From: an uncultured Chitinophaga sp.
GTDB taxonomy: Bacteria > Bacteroidota > Bacteroidia > Chitinophagales > Chitinophagaceae
Direction: 5' to 3'
DNA length: 64,000 bases
Assembly: GCF_946479755.1 (NCBI RefSeq)
Contig: NZ_CAMLHC010000008.1
Span: 124,001-188,000 of the forward strand
Below, piece by piece: positions 7,456 to 16,257 of this stretch (positions are counted from its first letter, which is position 1; each line of letters starts with the position of its first letter). The notes beneath the pieces were generated by a model, which saw nothing but the letters and a program-made list of their open reading frames with translations, was not told the origin of the DNA and did no database searches. A program made the translations under genes and the position numbers.

Positions 7456-9867
7456 ATGTGGCAACGCTTAGCCGGCTTTGTGCTAAAATTCCGATTACCG
7501 CTCCTACTCCTGTTACTGGTCGCCACCGGCGTAATGGCCTATTTTGCCTCCAAGGTGCAGATGTCTTACGACTACGTAGCGACCATACCGCATGATAACT
7601 CTAAATTCCTGGAATACCAGGAGTTTAAGAAGAAGTTTGGCGGCGATGGCAATATGCTGGTGCTGGGCGTACAGACCGATAAATTTTTTCAGGCGGATTT
7701 TTTCCGCGATTACCTGCAGCTGAATCATGACCTGAAAAAAATCAGCGCCGTAGAGAATATCCTGAGCGTGCCGCTGGCCATCAACCTGGTGAAGAATGAC
7801 AGTACCCAGAAACTGGAGGCCGGCCTGTTGTTTAAAGACAGTAGTTATACACAGCCACAGATCGACAGCCTGGCGGGTGTTTTCAGGACGTTGCTGTTTT
7901 ACAAGGGGTTGCTTTACAATCCGGACTCGAAGGCCTATATGATGGCCATATACGTGAATAAAGACGTTTTTAACTCTCCCGCGCGTACAGCCGTTGTGGC
8001 GGAAATCACCAAACTGGCCAAAGCTTTTGAAGACAAGCATCATACAGAAGTGCACCTGAGCGGTCTTCCGCTGATTCGTACGGTCATGGCCGTTAAAGTA
8101 GCGGATGAGCTGAAGCTTTTCCTCAAGATATCTTTCCTGCTGACGGGGCTGATCCTGTTTTTATTTTTCCGCTCTTTTGGCGCTGTACTGATGTCGATGG
8201 TGGTGGTGGCCATTGGCGTAGTGTGGTCTGTGGCCACGATTGTGCTGATGGGTTACAAGATCACTTTACTGACAGGGTTGATCCCTTCGTTGATTGTGGT
8301 GATCGGCATTCCCAACTGCGTTTATTTCCTCAGTAAGTACCATACAGAATATGCGCGTCATGGCAACAAGACCAAGGCGCTGGTGCGGATGATCCAGCGG
8401 ATGGGGATTGTAACCCTGTTTACCAACCTGACCGCTGCCATCGGTTTTGGCGTGTTTTGTTTTACCAACAGCGCAATTCTCAAGGAATTTGGCGTGGTAG
8501 CGGGGTTGAACATTATGTTCATCTTCCTGATCTCTTTCATTTTCCTGCCATCTGTATTAAGTTTCCTGCCGCCGCCGAAGACCAAACATATCAACTACCT
8601 GGAGAATGGTTTCCTGGGCAAAATGCTGGATTTCCTGACAACATTGGTGTTTAAGTACCGCAAGCCGGTATATTTTGTCACCGCAGCGCTGGTCATTGCG
8701 GCGCTGGTGGGCATGGGCCGGTTGAAGTCTGTGGGATACATGCTGGATGATATTCCGAAGACCGACAAGTTGTATACCGACCTGAAATTTTTTGAGCAGA
8801 ATTTTAAAGGGGTGATGCCGCTGGAAATAGCGGTAGACACCAAACGTAAGAATGGTGTGATTAACCTGCAGACGCTTAACAAGCTGGACGAGCTGACGAA
8901 GCTGATAGCGGACCAGCCTGATTTTGCACGGCCTTTATCCGTTGTGGAAGGTATTAAGTTTGCGAAGCAGGCGTATTATAACGGGGACAGCTCCAACTAT
9001 GCGGTGCCCAACTCGTTTGACCTGGGTTTCCTGGCGCCTTATCTCCGGATGAAATCGGCCAATACGGCCAGCGGGTCGGCGACTACCTTTGCCAAGCTGG
9101 TAGCTTCTTTTATGGACAGCACCAAGCAGGTGGCGCGCGTGAGTGTAAATATGAAAGACGTAGGGTCCCAGCGCCTGCCGGTACTGATGGACTCGCTGGA
9201 GCCGAAGGTGACAGCTATTTTCGACACCGCGCATTACAAGGTGACCTTTACCGGTACCAGTGTTATTTTCCAGGAGGGTACGCGTTTCATTATCAACGGG
9301 TTGACAGAAAGTATCCTGCTGGCCTTTGTGTTGATCATGGTATGTATGCTGTACCTGTTCCGTTCCTGGCGGATGCTGATCATCTCCCTGATCCCGAATA
9401 TTATCCCGCTGGTGGTAACTGCCGGTGTAATGGGCTGGGTGGGCGTAGCGCTAAAGCCTTCCACGGTATTGGTGTTCAGCGTGGCTTTGGGTATAGCCAT
9501 CGACGTTACTATCCGTTTCCTGGTGAATTTCAAGCAGGAGTTGCCGCGGCATAACCTGGACATATCCGCTACCGTGAAGCAGACGATCCATGAAACGGGG
9601 TTGAGCATTATTTACACCTCGATGATCCTGTTTGCCGGATTTATGATTTTCAGTTTCTCTGAGTTCGGGGGTACCAAGGCATTGGGATGGCTGACGTCTC
9701 TGACGCTGGTGGTGGCGATGATCACCAACCTGACGATCTTGCCGGCGTTGTTGTTGTGGATGGAAAAGGCGTTGTTAAAAAAGGCGCGTAAGAAGGAGTT
9801 GTGGAAACCGCTGGATGAGGAGGCGGACATTGAAATGTCCAAATTGGGCGTCGACGACATAGAATAA
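7456..9867 (+). CDS. RND-superfamily exporter of the MMPL/SSD type
   Basis: 803-residue inner-membrane transporter with the two-fold RND arrangement: helix 1 (residues 11-31), a large periplasmic loop, a five-helix bundle (about 215-390), helix 7 near 415, a second large loop and a final five-helix bundle (about 630-785). The segment ALGIAIDVTIRFLVNF carries the helix-embedded acidic residue typical of proton-driven RND proteins. The family exports lipids, hopanoids or drugs; the cargo here is unknown. No membrane-fusion or outer-membrane partner gene is adjacent, which fits the single-component MMPL class. A 20-bp-stem terminator follows. Confidence 0.87.
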   Translation: MWQRLAGFVLKFRLPLLLLLLVATGVMAYFASKVQMSYDYVATIPHDNSKFLEYQEFKKKFGGDGNMLVLGVQTDKFFQADFFRDYLQLNHDLKKISAVENILSVPLAINLVKNDSTQKLEAGLLFKDSSYTQPQIDSLAGVFRTLLFYKGLLYNPDSKAYMMAIYVNKDVFNSPARTAVVAEITKLAKAFEDKHHTEVHLSGLPLIRTVMAVKVADELKLFLKISFLLTGLILFLFFRSFGAVLMSMVVVAIGVVWSVATIVLMGYKITLLTGLIPSLIVVIGIPNCVYFLSKYHTEYARHGNKTKALVRMIQRMGIVTLFTNLTAAIGFGVFCFTNSAILKEFGVVAGLNIMFIFLISFIFLPSVLSFLPPPKTKHINYLENGFLGKMLDFLTTLVFKYRKPVYFVTAALVIAALVGMGRLKSVGYMLDDIPKTDKLYTDLKFFEQNFKGVMPLEIAVDTKRKNGVINLQTLNKLDELTKLIADQPDFARPLSVVEGIKFAKQAYYNGDSSNYAVPNSFDLGFLAPYLRMKSANTASGSATTFAKLVASFMDSTKQVARVSVNMKDVGSQRLPVLMDSLEPKVTAIFDTAHYKVTFTGTSVIFQEGTRFIINGLTESILLAFVLIMVCMLYLFRSWRMLIISLIPNIIPLVVTAGVMGWVGVALKPSTVLVFSVALGIAIDVTIRFLVNFKQELPRHNLDISATVKQTIHETGLSIIYTSMILFAGFMIFSFSEFGGTKALGWLTSLTLVVAMITNLTILPALLLWMEKALLKKARKKELWKPLDEEADIEMSKLGVDDIE

Positions 9868-9880
9868 ATTTTTTTAATAT

Positions 9881-9945
9881 AAAGTGCAAAGCAGCAGGGA
9901 AGCCAAAGTATTTAAAGCTGGCGTCCTTGCTGCTTTGCGCTTTTT
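9881..9945 (+). terminator. Terminator of the MMPL gene
   Basis: A 20-bp stem (9881-9900 with 9924-9943, two G-U pairs, arm core GCAAAGCAGCA) encloses a 23-nt loop and is followed by T5. Confidence 0.8.
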
Positions 9946-10112
9946 GTGCCCTATGCTAAACAAATTCTTTTTTTTAGCTAAAATGGACAAAAAAAGGCCT
10001 TAAAATAATCTAGTGGGCAGCATTCAAATACCCTTATCGCCGCTTGTATAAAAGCTGTGTATATACCGGATAAAAAATAAGAGGTTTATAATGCCATTCT
10101 AACCACTAGTTC

Positions 10113-10817
10113 ATGAAAAACAAGTACTTAAAAGGTGCTCATTTATCTGAGCGCAAGTTTAAGGAGATCCTGCGGCTGTTCGCCGATGATCTCACTGCGA
10201 CGCAGATCGCGGATATCAGCGGAGTAAGCAGAGTAACGATTAACAGTTACCTGAAAAAGCTTAGAAACCAGATAGCCCGTTTTTGCGAGGCGCAGCATCC
10301 AGTGCCGGTTCCGGTCGTAGCCTACGACAGCCGGCAGGTTGAGACCCAGACAGACCACGACGGCGACACGCTGGTGGCTGTCAAACCCGAAGTAGACCGT
10401 CTTGTAAAGCCGGTTATTTTTGGTATCTGCAGAATTGCTGACCGGTTGCACACCGAAATTTTACCTGATGTAAGCAGACCTATGATCCATGCCGCCACGC
10501 GCGGCCGTTCCGTGTTGGAAACACTGGATACTACAGAGCGTTTGCGTCGGTTTAACGGCGTGGTGGACCTCGGCCAGTACCGTTTGTACAGGTTGGGTAA
10601 TTCAACAACAGATACCGTTAACGGCGGCCCGTTAATGGATGACGTAGATGCATTCTGGGGGCTTACCAAGCACCGCCTGGCCAAGTTCAAGGGATTGAAC
10701 CGTAATACGGCCTACCTGCATCTGAAAGAATGTGAATACAGGTTCAATCATCGTAATGATGACCTGTACAGTGTGCTGCTGGAATTGTTAAAAAATTACC
10801 CGCTCACCCTGTCCTGA
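10113..10817 (+). CDS. IS1595/IS1016-like transposase homologue, probably catalytically inactive
   Basis: 234-residue intact frame. Residues 12-58 hold a helix-turn-helix (TATQIADISGVSRVTINSYL, 28-47) like that of IS1016-group transposases, and 180-214 carry their conserved C-terminal block (FWGLTKHRLAKF, YLHLKECEYRFNHR). Against the IS1016 pattern ADES / TDxxxSY / GIExFW, this protein has TQTD (near 78-81), TERLRRF (141-147) and DVDAFW (177-182). All three acidic positions therefore appear changed: D to Q, D to E, E to D. The alignment is from memory. There is no zinc ribbon and no terminal inverted repeat or target duplication around it. It is a candidate domesticated DNA-binding protein beside the susCD array. 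A perfect hairpin follows. Confidence 0.7.
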   Translation: MKNKYLKGAHLSERKFKEILRLFADDLTATQIADISGVSRVTINSYLKKLRNQIARFCEAQHPVPVPVVAYDSRQVETQTDHDGDTLVAVKPEVDRLVKPVIFGICRIADRLHTEILPDVSRPMIHAATRGRSVLETLDTTERLRRFNGVVDLGQYRLYRLGNSTTDTVNGGPLMDDVDAFWGLTKHRLAKFKGLNRNTAYLHLKECEYRFNHRNDDLYSVLLELLKNYPLTLS

Positions 10818-10826
10818 TAACTTTAT

Positions 10827-10850
10827 TTGTCCCACCAACCGGTGGGACAA
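10827..10850 (+). terminator. Perfect 10-bp hairpin after the transposase-like gene
   Basis: TTGTCCCACC (10827-10836) and GGTGGGACAA (10841-10850) pair perfectly around the loop AACC. The tail is only moderately T-rich, so it may be a terminator or an operator-like palindrome. Confidence 0.6.
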
Positions 10851-11300
10851 CATTTATTTCGATTTAGATTTTGTTTGATAAGTGCAAGTGGTAATCTTGC
10901 CGCTTGTTTATTTTCATATATATACATATTTTTTTAAAACGAAATAAGTTAACGTCGTGTTAAAAAAATGTTATCCGATTGTTATAGCCAACTTTTCCAG
11001 CTTAATTTTTTGTTAATAAAAACTATATTTACAGCTGGTTGAAAAATTGTTAAGGAAACTGCTTATGGGAAAGAAGTTGACTACTTCTTCGAGCGATTTA
11101 TTGAATAAATCGCAAGGGAATTGGTTGATTTTTTACGAATATGTTACTGTAATCACGCGTAATCACACCTGCTGGCTTTAGTTCTCCACGCATTATATCA
11201 ACTTTATTTACGACACGGAAACCAAATGAATTGGGGCGAAAGGCCTTGATATAGATTAGTATTTTTTGAAGGTTAAAAACTAGGAAACAAAATCATGCTT
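10851..11300 (+). promoter_or_regulatory. Long AT-rich leader upstream of the first susC
   Basis: No gene of useful length. Visible structure: a 7-bp hairpin (AAGAAGT 11071-11077 with 11083-11089) directly followed by a 9-bp hairpin (GCGATTTAT 11093-11101 with 11105-11113), then a direct repeat GTAATCAC at 11149-11156 and 11159-11166, ten bases apart, which is one helical turn. The block ends in the GCTTATG start context shared with the other susC genes. No perfect TAnnTTTG box was found. Confidence 0.5.
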
Positions 11301-14300
11301 ATGAGGAAAGTATTATTTCTCCTCCTGGCCGTGCTGTGCGTGGTCGGCCAGGCTTTTGCGCAAAGTCGCAGCATAACGGGGAAAGTTACCGACGGGAAAG
11401 ACGGATCTCCTATACCTGGCGCAACCATCCAGGTAAAAGGTACCACCAGAGGTACTGCCACCACTCCCGACGGTGCATTCAGCCTGCAGGTATCTGCGAA
11501 CGATGTATTAGTAGTTTCATTTGTCGGCTATGAAAAGAAAGAAGTGCCGGTAGGCGCAGCCACCACGCTTAAAGTATCATTGTCTGCCGATTCCAAGAAC
11601 CTGGACGAAGTAGTAGTGACCGGCTACACCCTGGAGAAAAAAGCAAACTCCACTATCGCCGCTTCCACTATCACCGGCGCCAAAGTGAACAACATCTCCC
11701 TGCCGGATGTAAACCAGATGCTGCAGGGTAATGCACCTGGCCTTTCTGTATCGACCAACTCCGGCCAGCCTGGTTCCAAAACGGAAGTAAGGGTACGCGG
11801 TGTAGGTTCTGTATCTGCTGGTACCAGCCCACTGTATGTACTGGATGGTATCATCATGTCTTCCGGTGATTTCACGCAGAACACCCCCTCTCAGGACATT
11901 CTCTCCAGCCTGAACCCTGCCGATATTGAAAATATCACTGTTTTGAAAGATGCGGCTGCTACAGCGCTCTACGGCTCCCGTGGTTCCAACGGCGTGGTAG
12001 TTATCACTACCAAAACCGGTAAAAAAGGCCAGAGCAGAATTAACTTCAACGGTAAATTTGGTTTCCAGAACCTGGCGAAGAAAATTCCCATGATGAATGC
12101 CACTGAGCTGCTGCAATTCCAGCGCGAAGGTCTGGCCAACGTACTCAACACAAACGGCACCAGGAAATATACGGATGCTGATATTCAGAAATTCCGTCCT
12201 GACCATTTGGCTGACTACAATACAGACTGGATGGACCTGGCTTTCCGTACCGGTAAAACCCAGTCCTATGGTATCAATGCCAGCGGCGGTAACGAAAAAA
12301 CCACCTTCTACGCTTCCGGCGACTACTTCAAACAGGATGGTATCCTGATTGGTAGCAGCTTTAGCCGCTATTCCGGTCGTTTAAACGTAGATCACAAGTT
12401 CAACGACAAATTCGACCTGAGCGTGAAAATGAGCGGTAGCTATACCGATCAGGCGAGCGCTGGTCAGGGTAACTCCTACTCTTCTCCGCTGATGGGCGCC
12501 CTCACACAGGTTCCCTGGATTCCGGCGAAAGACGAAAACGGTAATCCCTATATCGGTTATGTTGGCGGTCAGCCTGGTTCTCCTACCTGGCCTGGCGTTG
12601 CTGATATTCCGGATTCATGGCGTCCGACACTGCAGGGCGGTAACTTCCTCCATACTGTAGCCAACAACTACCGTAAAAACAATAACACACAGACGATCTT
12701 CAATGCAGCCCTGGGTTACAACATCATTGACGGTCTGCGCCTGGTAGTAAAAGGGAATGCAGAACTGACCAATATCCGTGAGAAACAATGGACTGCACCG
12801 AACTCCTACGATGGCCGTAACTATGGCGGTTATCTGTATAACGGTTCAGCTTTCATGGGCCTGTACACTGCTCAGCAGTTGCTGACTTACAACTTCAGCA
12901 TCAATAAAGATCACAACTTCCGCCTGTTGGCCGGTAACGAATACTCTTACCAGAACAGGTCTTACTCCCTGTATGCGAAAAACGGTTTCCCCGGCAATCA
13001 GCTGCAGGTGCCTGATGTAGGCGCTAACCTGTTTGACGGTTCCGGCAATGAAACGGCTTATGCTTTCCAGGGCCTGATCGGTAAAGCAGACTACGACTAT
13101 AAATCCAAATACTTCCTGAGCGCCAGCTACAGAAGAGACGGTTCTTCCCGTTTCCCTAAAGATGCCCGCTATGGTAACTTCTACTCTGTAGGTGCTGCAT
13201 GGCGTATTACAGAAGAAGAATTTGCCAAAAACATTTCCTGGCTGAACGACCTGAAACTGCGTTCCAGCTATGGTATCATGGGTAACGCAGAAGGGCTGGG
13301 CTTATATCCTGACTTCCCTTTCCGTGCGCTGTACAGCCTTTCCGGTGCTTACCTGGGTGAAACAGCAGGATTTGCCAATCAACCGGGCAACCCTAACCTG
13401 AGCTGGGAAAAACAAAACCTGTTCGACGTAGGGCTGGACTTCAGCGTGCTGAATCGTCGTGTGTATGGTAGCGTTGGTTTCTATGACAAACGTTCTTCTG
13501 CCTTGCTGATGGAACTGCCATTGTCTATGACCACTGGTTTTGAAGCGATCAACATGAACGTTGGCAAAATGATGAACCAGGGCTTCGAAGTAAGCATCGG
13601 TGGTATCCCGGTAGCGACTAAAAACTTTACCTGGTCTTCCGACGTGAACTTTGCTACCCTGCGTAACAAAGTGCTGGACCTGGGTGGCCAGAACGCTATC
13701 CCTGCCGGTACCAGACAACGTATTGAAGTAGGCAGAGCTATTGGTTCCTGGTATATGCCGGTATGGTACGGTGTAGATCCGCAGACTGGTAACCCGCTCT
13801 GGGTTGGCAACGACGGTAAACCTACCACCAGCTACCTGGAAGCGCAGGGCAACAGGCAATTTGTAGGTCAGGCTTTGCCTAAGATCACCGGCGGCTGGAC
13901 CAACAAAATCAATTATAAGGAATTTGACCTGTCTGTGCTGATCACCTTCAGCGCTGGCAACAAAGCATACAACTCCAACCGTGCCAACCTGGAAAGCGAC
14001 GGTGGTAACACCCGCAACCAGGCAAGAGATGCCATGGACCACTGGCAGAAACCCGGCGATATCTCCGACAGGCCGAAAGTAATATTCGGTGGCGCTGGTG
14101 CAAACGCTGGTAACCAATCATCTACCCGTTACCTGGAAAGCCTGGATTATGCCAGAATCAGGAACCTCACCCTGGGTTACACACTGCCCAAAAAACTGCT
14201 GACTAATATGAAGCTGCAGTCCCTGCGTGTATATGCACAGGCTGAGAACCTGTTTACGCTCACTGGTTATAAAGGATGGGACCCGGATATCAACACCAAC

Positions 14301-14411
14301 CCAATCCCTCCCACCAGCACTGCTTCTCCTGCTGTAAACAACGCGGGTACTGACTTTTATCGTTATCCTACTTCCCGTGTGTTCACATTTGGTGTTAGTG
14401 TAGGCTTGTAA
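11301..14411 (+). CDS. SusC/RagA-family TonB-linked outer membrane protein (pair 1)
   Basis: TonB-dependent outer-membrane channel that imports ligands captured by its SusD partner. Order: signal peptide ending about residue 21 (GQAFAQ), carboxypeptidase-D-like regulatory domain (23-100), TonB-box region LDEVVVTGY, plug domain with the SusC signature YGSRGSNGVVVITTK, then the 22-strand barrel ending in an aromatic-poor GVSVGL. There is no STN domain, so signalling through FecR/ECF sigma is not expected. The ATG at 11301 (1036 residues) is preferred to the ATG at 11295, because the start context GCTTATG matches the three other susC genes. The susD gene follows after 36 bp. Confidence 0.95.
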   Translation: MRKVLFLLLAVLCVVGQAFAQSRSITGKVTDGKDGSPIPGATIQVKGTTRGTATTPDGAFSLQVSANDVLVVSFVGYEKKEVPVGAATTLKVSLSADSKNLDEVVVTGYTLEKKANSTIAASTITGAKVNNISLPDVNQMLQGNAPGLSVSTNSGQPGSKTEVRVRGVGSVSAGTSPLYVLDGIIMSSGDFTQNTPSQDILSSLNPADIENITVLKDAAATALYGSRGSNGVVVITTKTGKKGQSRINFNGKFGFQNLAKKIPMMNATELLQFQREGLANVLNTNGTRKYTDADIQKFRPDHLADYNTDWMDLAFRTGKTQSYGINASGGNEKTTFYASGDYFKQDGILIGSSFSRYSGRLNVDHKFNDKFDLSVKMSGSYTDQASAGQGNSYSSPLMGALTQVPWIPAKDENGNPYIGYVGGQPGSPTWPGVADIPDSWRPTLQGGNFLHTVANNYRKNNNTQTIFNAALGYNIIDGLRLVVKGNAELTNIREKQWTAPNSYDGRNYGGYLYNGSAFMGLYTAQQLLTYNFSINKDHNFRLLAGNEYSYQNRSYSLYAKNGFPGNQLQVPDVGANLFDGSGNETAYAFQGLIGKADYDYKSKYFLSASYRRDGSSRFPKDARYGNFYSVGAAWRITEEEFAKNISWLNDLKLRSSYGIMGNAEGLGLYPDFPFRALYSLSGAYLGETAGFANQPGNPNLSWEKQNLFDVGLDFSVLNRRVYGSVGFYDKRSSALLMELPLSMTTGFEAINMNVGKMMNQGFEVSIGGIPVATKNFTWSSDVNFATLRNKVLDLGGQNAIPAGTRQRIEVGRAIGSWYMPVWYGVDPQTGNPLWVGNDGKPTTSYLEAQGNRQFVGQALPKITGGWTNKINYKEFDLSVLITFSAGNKAYNSNRANLESDGGNTRNQARDAMDHWQKPGDISDRPKVIFGGAGANAGNQSSTRYLESLDYARIRNLTLGYTLPKKLLTNMKLQSLRVYAQAENLFTLTGYKGWDPDINTNPIPPTSTASPAVNNAGTDFYRYPTSRVFTFGVSVGL

Positions 14412-14447
14412 TTGAAGAAGTTGATTAACAAAAATCTTGGTTAAATT

Positions 14448-15893
14448 ATGAAATATTCAAAACTTTCTATACTTGCGCTGACTGCCGTTACTACGTTCTC
14501 TGCTTGTAATTCCAAGCTGGACATCGTTCCCGGCAATGCGTTGGATGATAAAGATGCAGTTACCGAAGCGAATGTGCGTATCCTGGCCAACGGCCTGTAC
14601 GAGCGCGCTCAGGAGCTGGAGTATTATGGTCGTGACTTCAACGTGGTGACTGACGTTACCGGCAATGATATGAAGATTACTGCCGCTAACTCTAACCGGT
14701 TTACGCTCGAGTTTAAATACACTTTCACGCCGCTTTCTTCCGCACAAAGCAAGACCTGGCTGAATGCCTACCGTGTAGCTAATCAGGCAAGCGTGATCAT
14801 TGACAAACTGCCGGAAACGGCTGCCACCAAACCGTACAAAGGCGAGGCATATTTTATGCGTGCTTTGGCACATTTTGACCTGGCGAGAAGATTTACCCGT
14901 CCGTATTCCCAGATGCAGACCAAAGCTGGCGATGCTAACACCGGTGTGCCGCTGGCTGTGAAAGCAGTAGATAATCCTGCTACTTTCAAACCTTCCCGTG
15001 CTACGCTGAAAGAAACGTATGCTGCGATCATCAGCGACCTGAAAGCTGCCAAAGGAATGGCGCCTACCGCCGGTTCCAAAACAGAGGCTGTTTTCCGCGC
15101 TTCCAAAGAAGCGGCATCTGCGCTGCTGACCCGTGCTTATCTCTACGTCGGTGATACTACGAAGTCTGCGGACCCTAACTGGCAGCTGGTGATTGATGAA
15201 GCTACTCCGCTGATCAATGCTTTCCCGCTGTGGGGTGATGCTAATTATCTGGCTAACTATACTACTAACTCTGCTACTTCTGAAGATATCTTTAGCCTGC
15301 GTTTCCTGACGCCTGAGAACAGAGGGGCAGATAACTTTGGTAATATTTACCTGCCTAACGACGGTACTTCTACCAGTGGATATGGTGATGTGCGCTTAAC
15401 GGAGAGCTTTATGGCACTGTTGGATGCTGCCGACTACCGTACATCTATGGTGAAAAATTTCTCCGGTAATAACTATATGATGAAGTGGGTAGGTAATGGT
15501 CTTGGCCTGACAGGCATGTCCAATGTGAAGATACTGCGTATCAGTGAAGTGTTGCTGAATCGTGCCGAAGCGTACATGCGTAAAGGCGATCTGCAAATGG
15601 CAGTGGCTGACCTTAACAACCTGCGTCAGCACCGTGGCCTGGCTGCTATTACAGCTGCTGATCTTGGTGCCGTAAGGGCTGAGCTGATTAAGCAACGCAG
15701 ACTGGAGCTGGTAGGTGAAGGTTTTGCAGCGACTGATCTGTTCAGGCTGGGTGGTGTACGTCACGTAGGTGATGCCGATGCATTACTGCAGAATGACGTG
15801 TTGCCCACCGATCCCCGTGTAGCATTCCCTATCTCTCAAATTGAGATTGATGCTAACCCGAACATCGTACAGAACCCGGGTTATAATAAATAG
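14448..15893 (+). CDS. SusD/RagB-family surface lipoprotein (pair 1)
   Basis: 481-residue lipoprotein; the lipobox TFSAC puts the lipidated cysteine at residue 20. The mature N-terminus CNSKLDIVPGNALDD is typical of SusD, and TPR-like helices and the C-terminal RagB/SusD domain follow (LLNRAEAYMRKGD, RRLELVGEG, DLFRLGG). SusD proteins bind the ligand and act as a lid over the SusC channel. The C-terminus IDANPNIVQNPGY is the family's usual ending. It is cotranscribed with the preceding susC and closed by an 11-bp hairpin with a T-tract. Confidence 0.95.
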   Translation: MKYSKLSILALTAVTTFSACNSKLDIVPGNALDDKDAVTEANVRILANGLYERAQELEYYGRDFNVVTDVTGNDMKITAANSNRFTLEFKYTFTPLSSAQSKTWLNAYRVANQASVIIDKLPETAATKPYKGEAYFMRALAHFDLARRFTRPYSQMQTKAGDANTGVPLAVKAVDNPATFKPSRATLKETYAAIISDLKAAKGMAPTAGSKTEAVFRASKEAASALLTRAYLYVGDTTKSADPNWQLVIDEATPLINAFPLWGDANYLANYTTNSATSEDIFSLRFLTPENRGADNFGNIYLPNDGTSTSGYGDVRLTESFMALLDAADYRTSMVKNFSGNNYMMKWVGNGLGLTGMSNVKILRISEVLLNRAEAYMRKGDLQMAVADLNNLRQHRGLAAITAADLGAVRAELIKQRRLELVGEGFAATDLFRLGGVRHVGDADALLQNDVLPTDPRVAFPISQIEIDANPNIVQNPGYNK

Positions 15894-15913
15894 TTGCAGC
15901 ATTCACTGTTGCG

Positions 15914-15944
15914 AAAGGGGCGCCCAAACGGGCGTCCCTTTTTT
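15914..15944 (+). terminator. Terminator of susCD pair 1
   Basis: AAGGGGCGCCC (15915-15925) pairs with GGGCGTCCCTT (15930-15940) with one G-U pair and loop AAAC. T6 follows (15939-15944). Confidence 0.88.
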
Positions 15945-16257
15945 ATATTAGTCAGGTTTGGTGTCCTTACAAAATGCCCACATCTTCCCCCGCCCATCTG
16001 TAAAAAATTTCTTTTATGCAGATTTCTTCTTATTTGGTTAAAAAAAATGTATTTCTTCCGCTACATTTTTCTCAACATTTCCAAATGTCTCCCTGTTATC
16101 TAGTTGTTATTTAACGAATATTTATATACCCTCATATAGCAAAATATCTGAAATCATCTGATATTATTTTAACCAATACTGATAATATATCATCTTTTTT
16201 TGTCGTAATTTAACTGGGTTAACTTCTATTTATTTAGTCAATCAAAACAAGTCGCTT
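15945..16257 (+). promoter_or_regulatory. Leader region of susC pair 2
   Basis: About 310 bp of AT-rich sequence without a credible gene. It ends in the shared block with GGTTAAC (about 16217-16223), TCAATCAAAAC and GCTTATG. A short palindromic stretch ATATC...GATAT lies near 16144-16164. No exact TAnnTTTG box is seen. Confidence 0.4.

Noticed and set aside
15894..16103. 69-codon plus-strand frame after the first susD
   Set aside because: It begins directly at the susD stop and runs across the terminator hairpin; no signal or motif.
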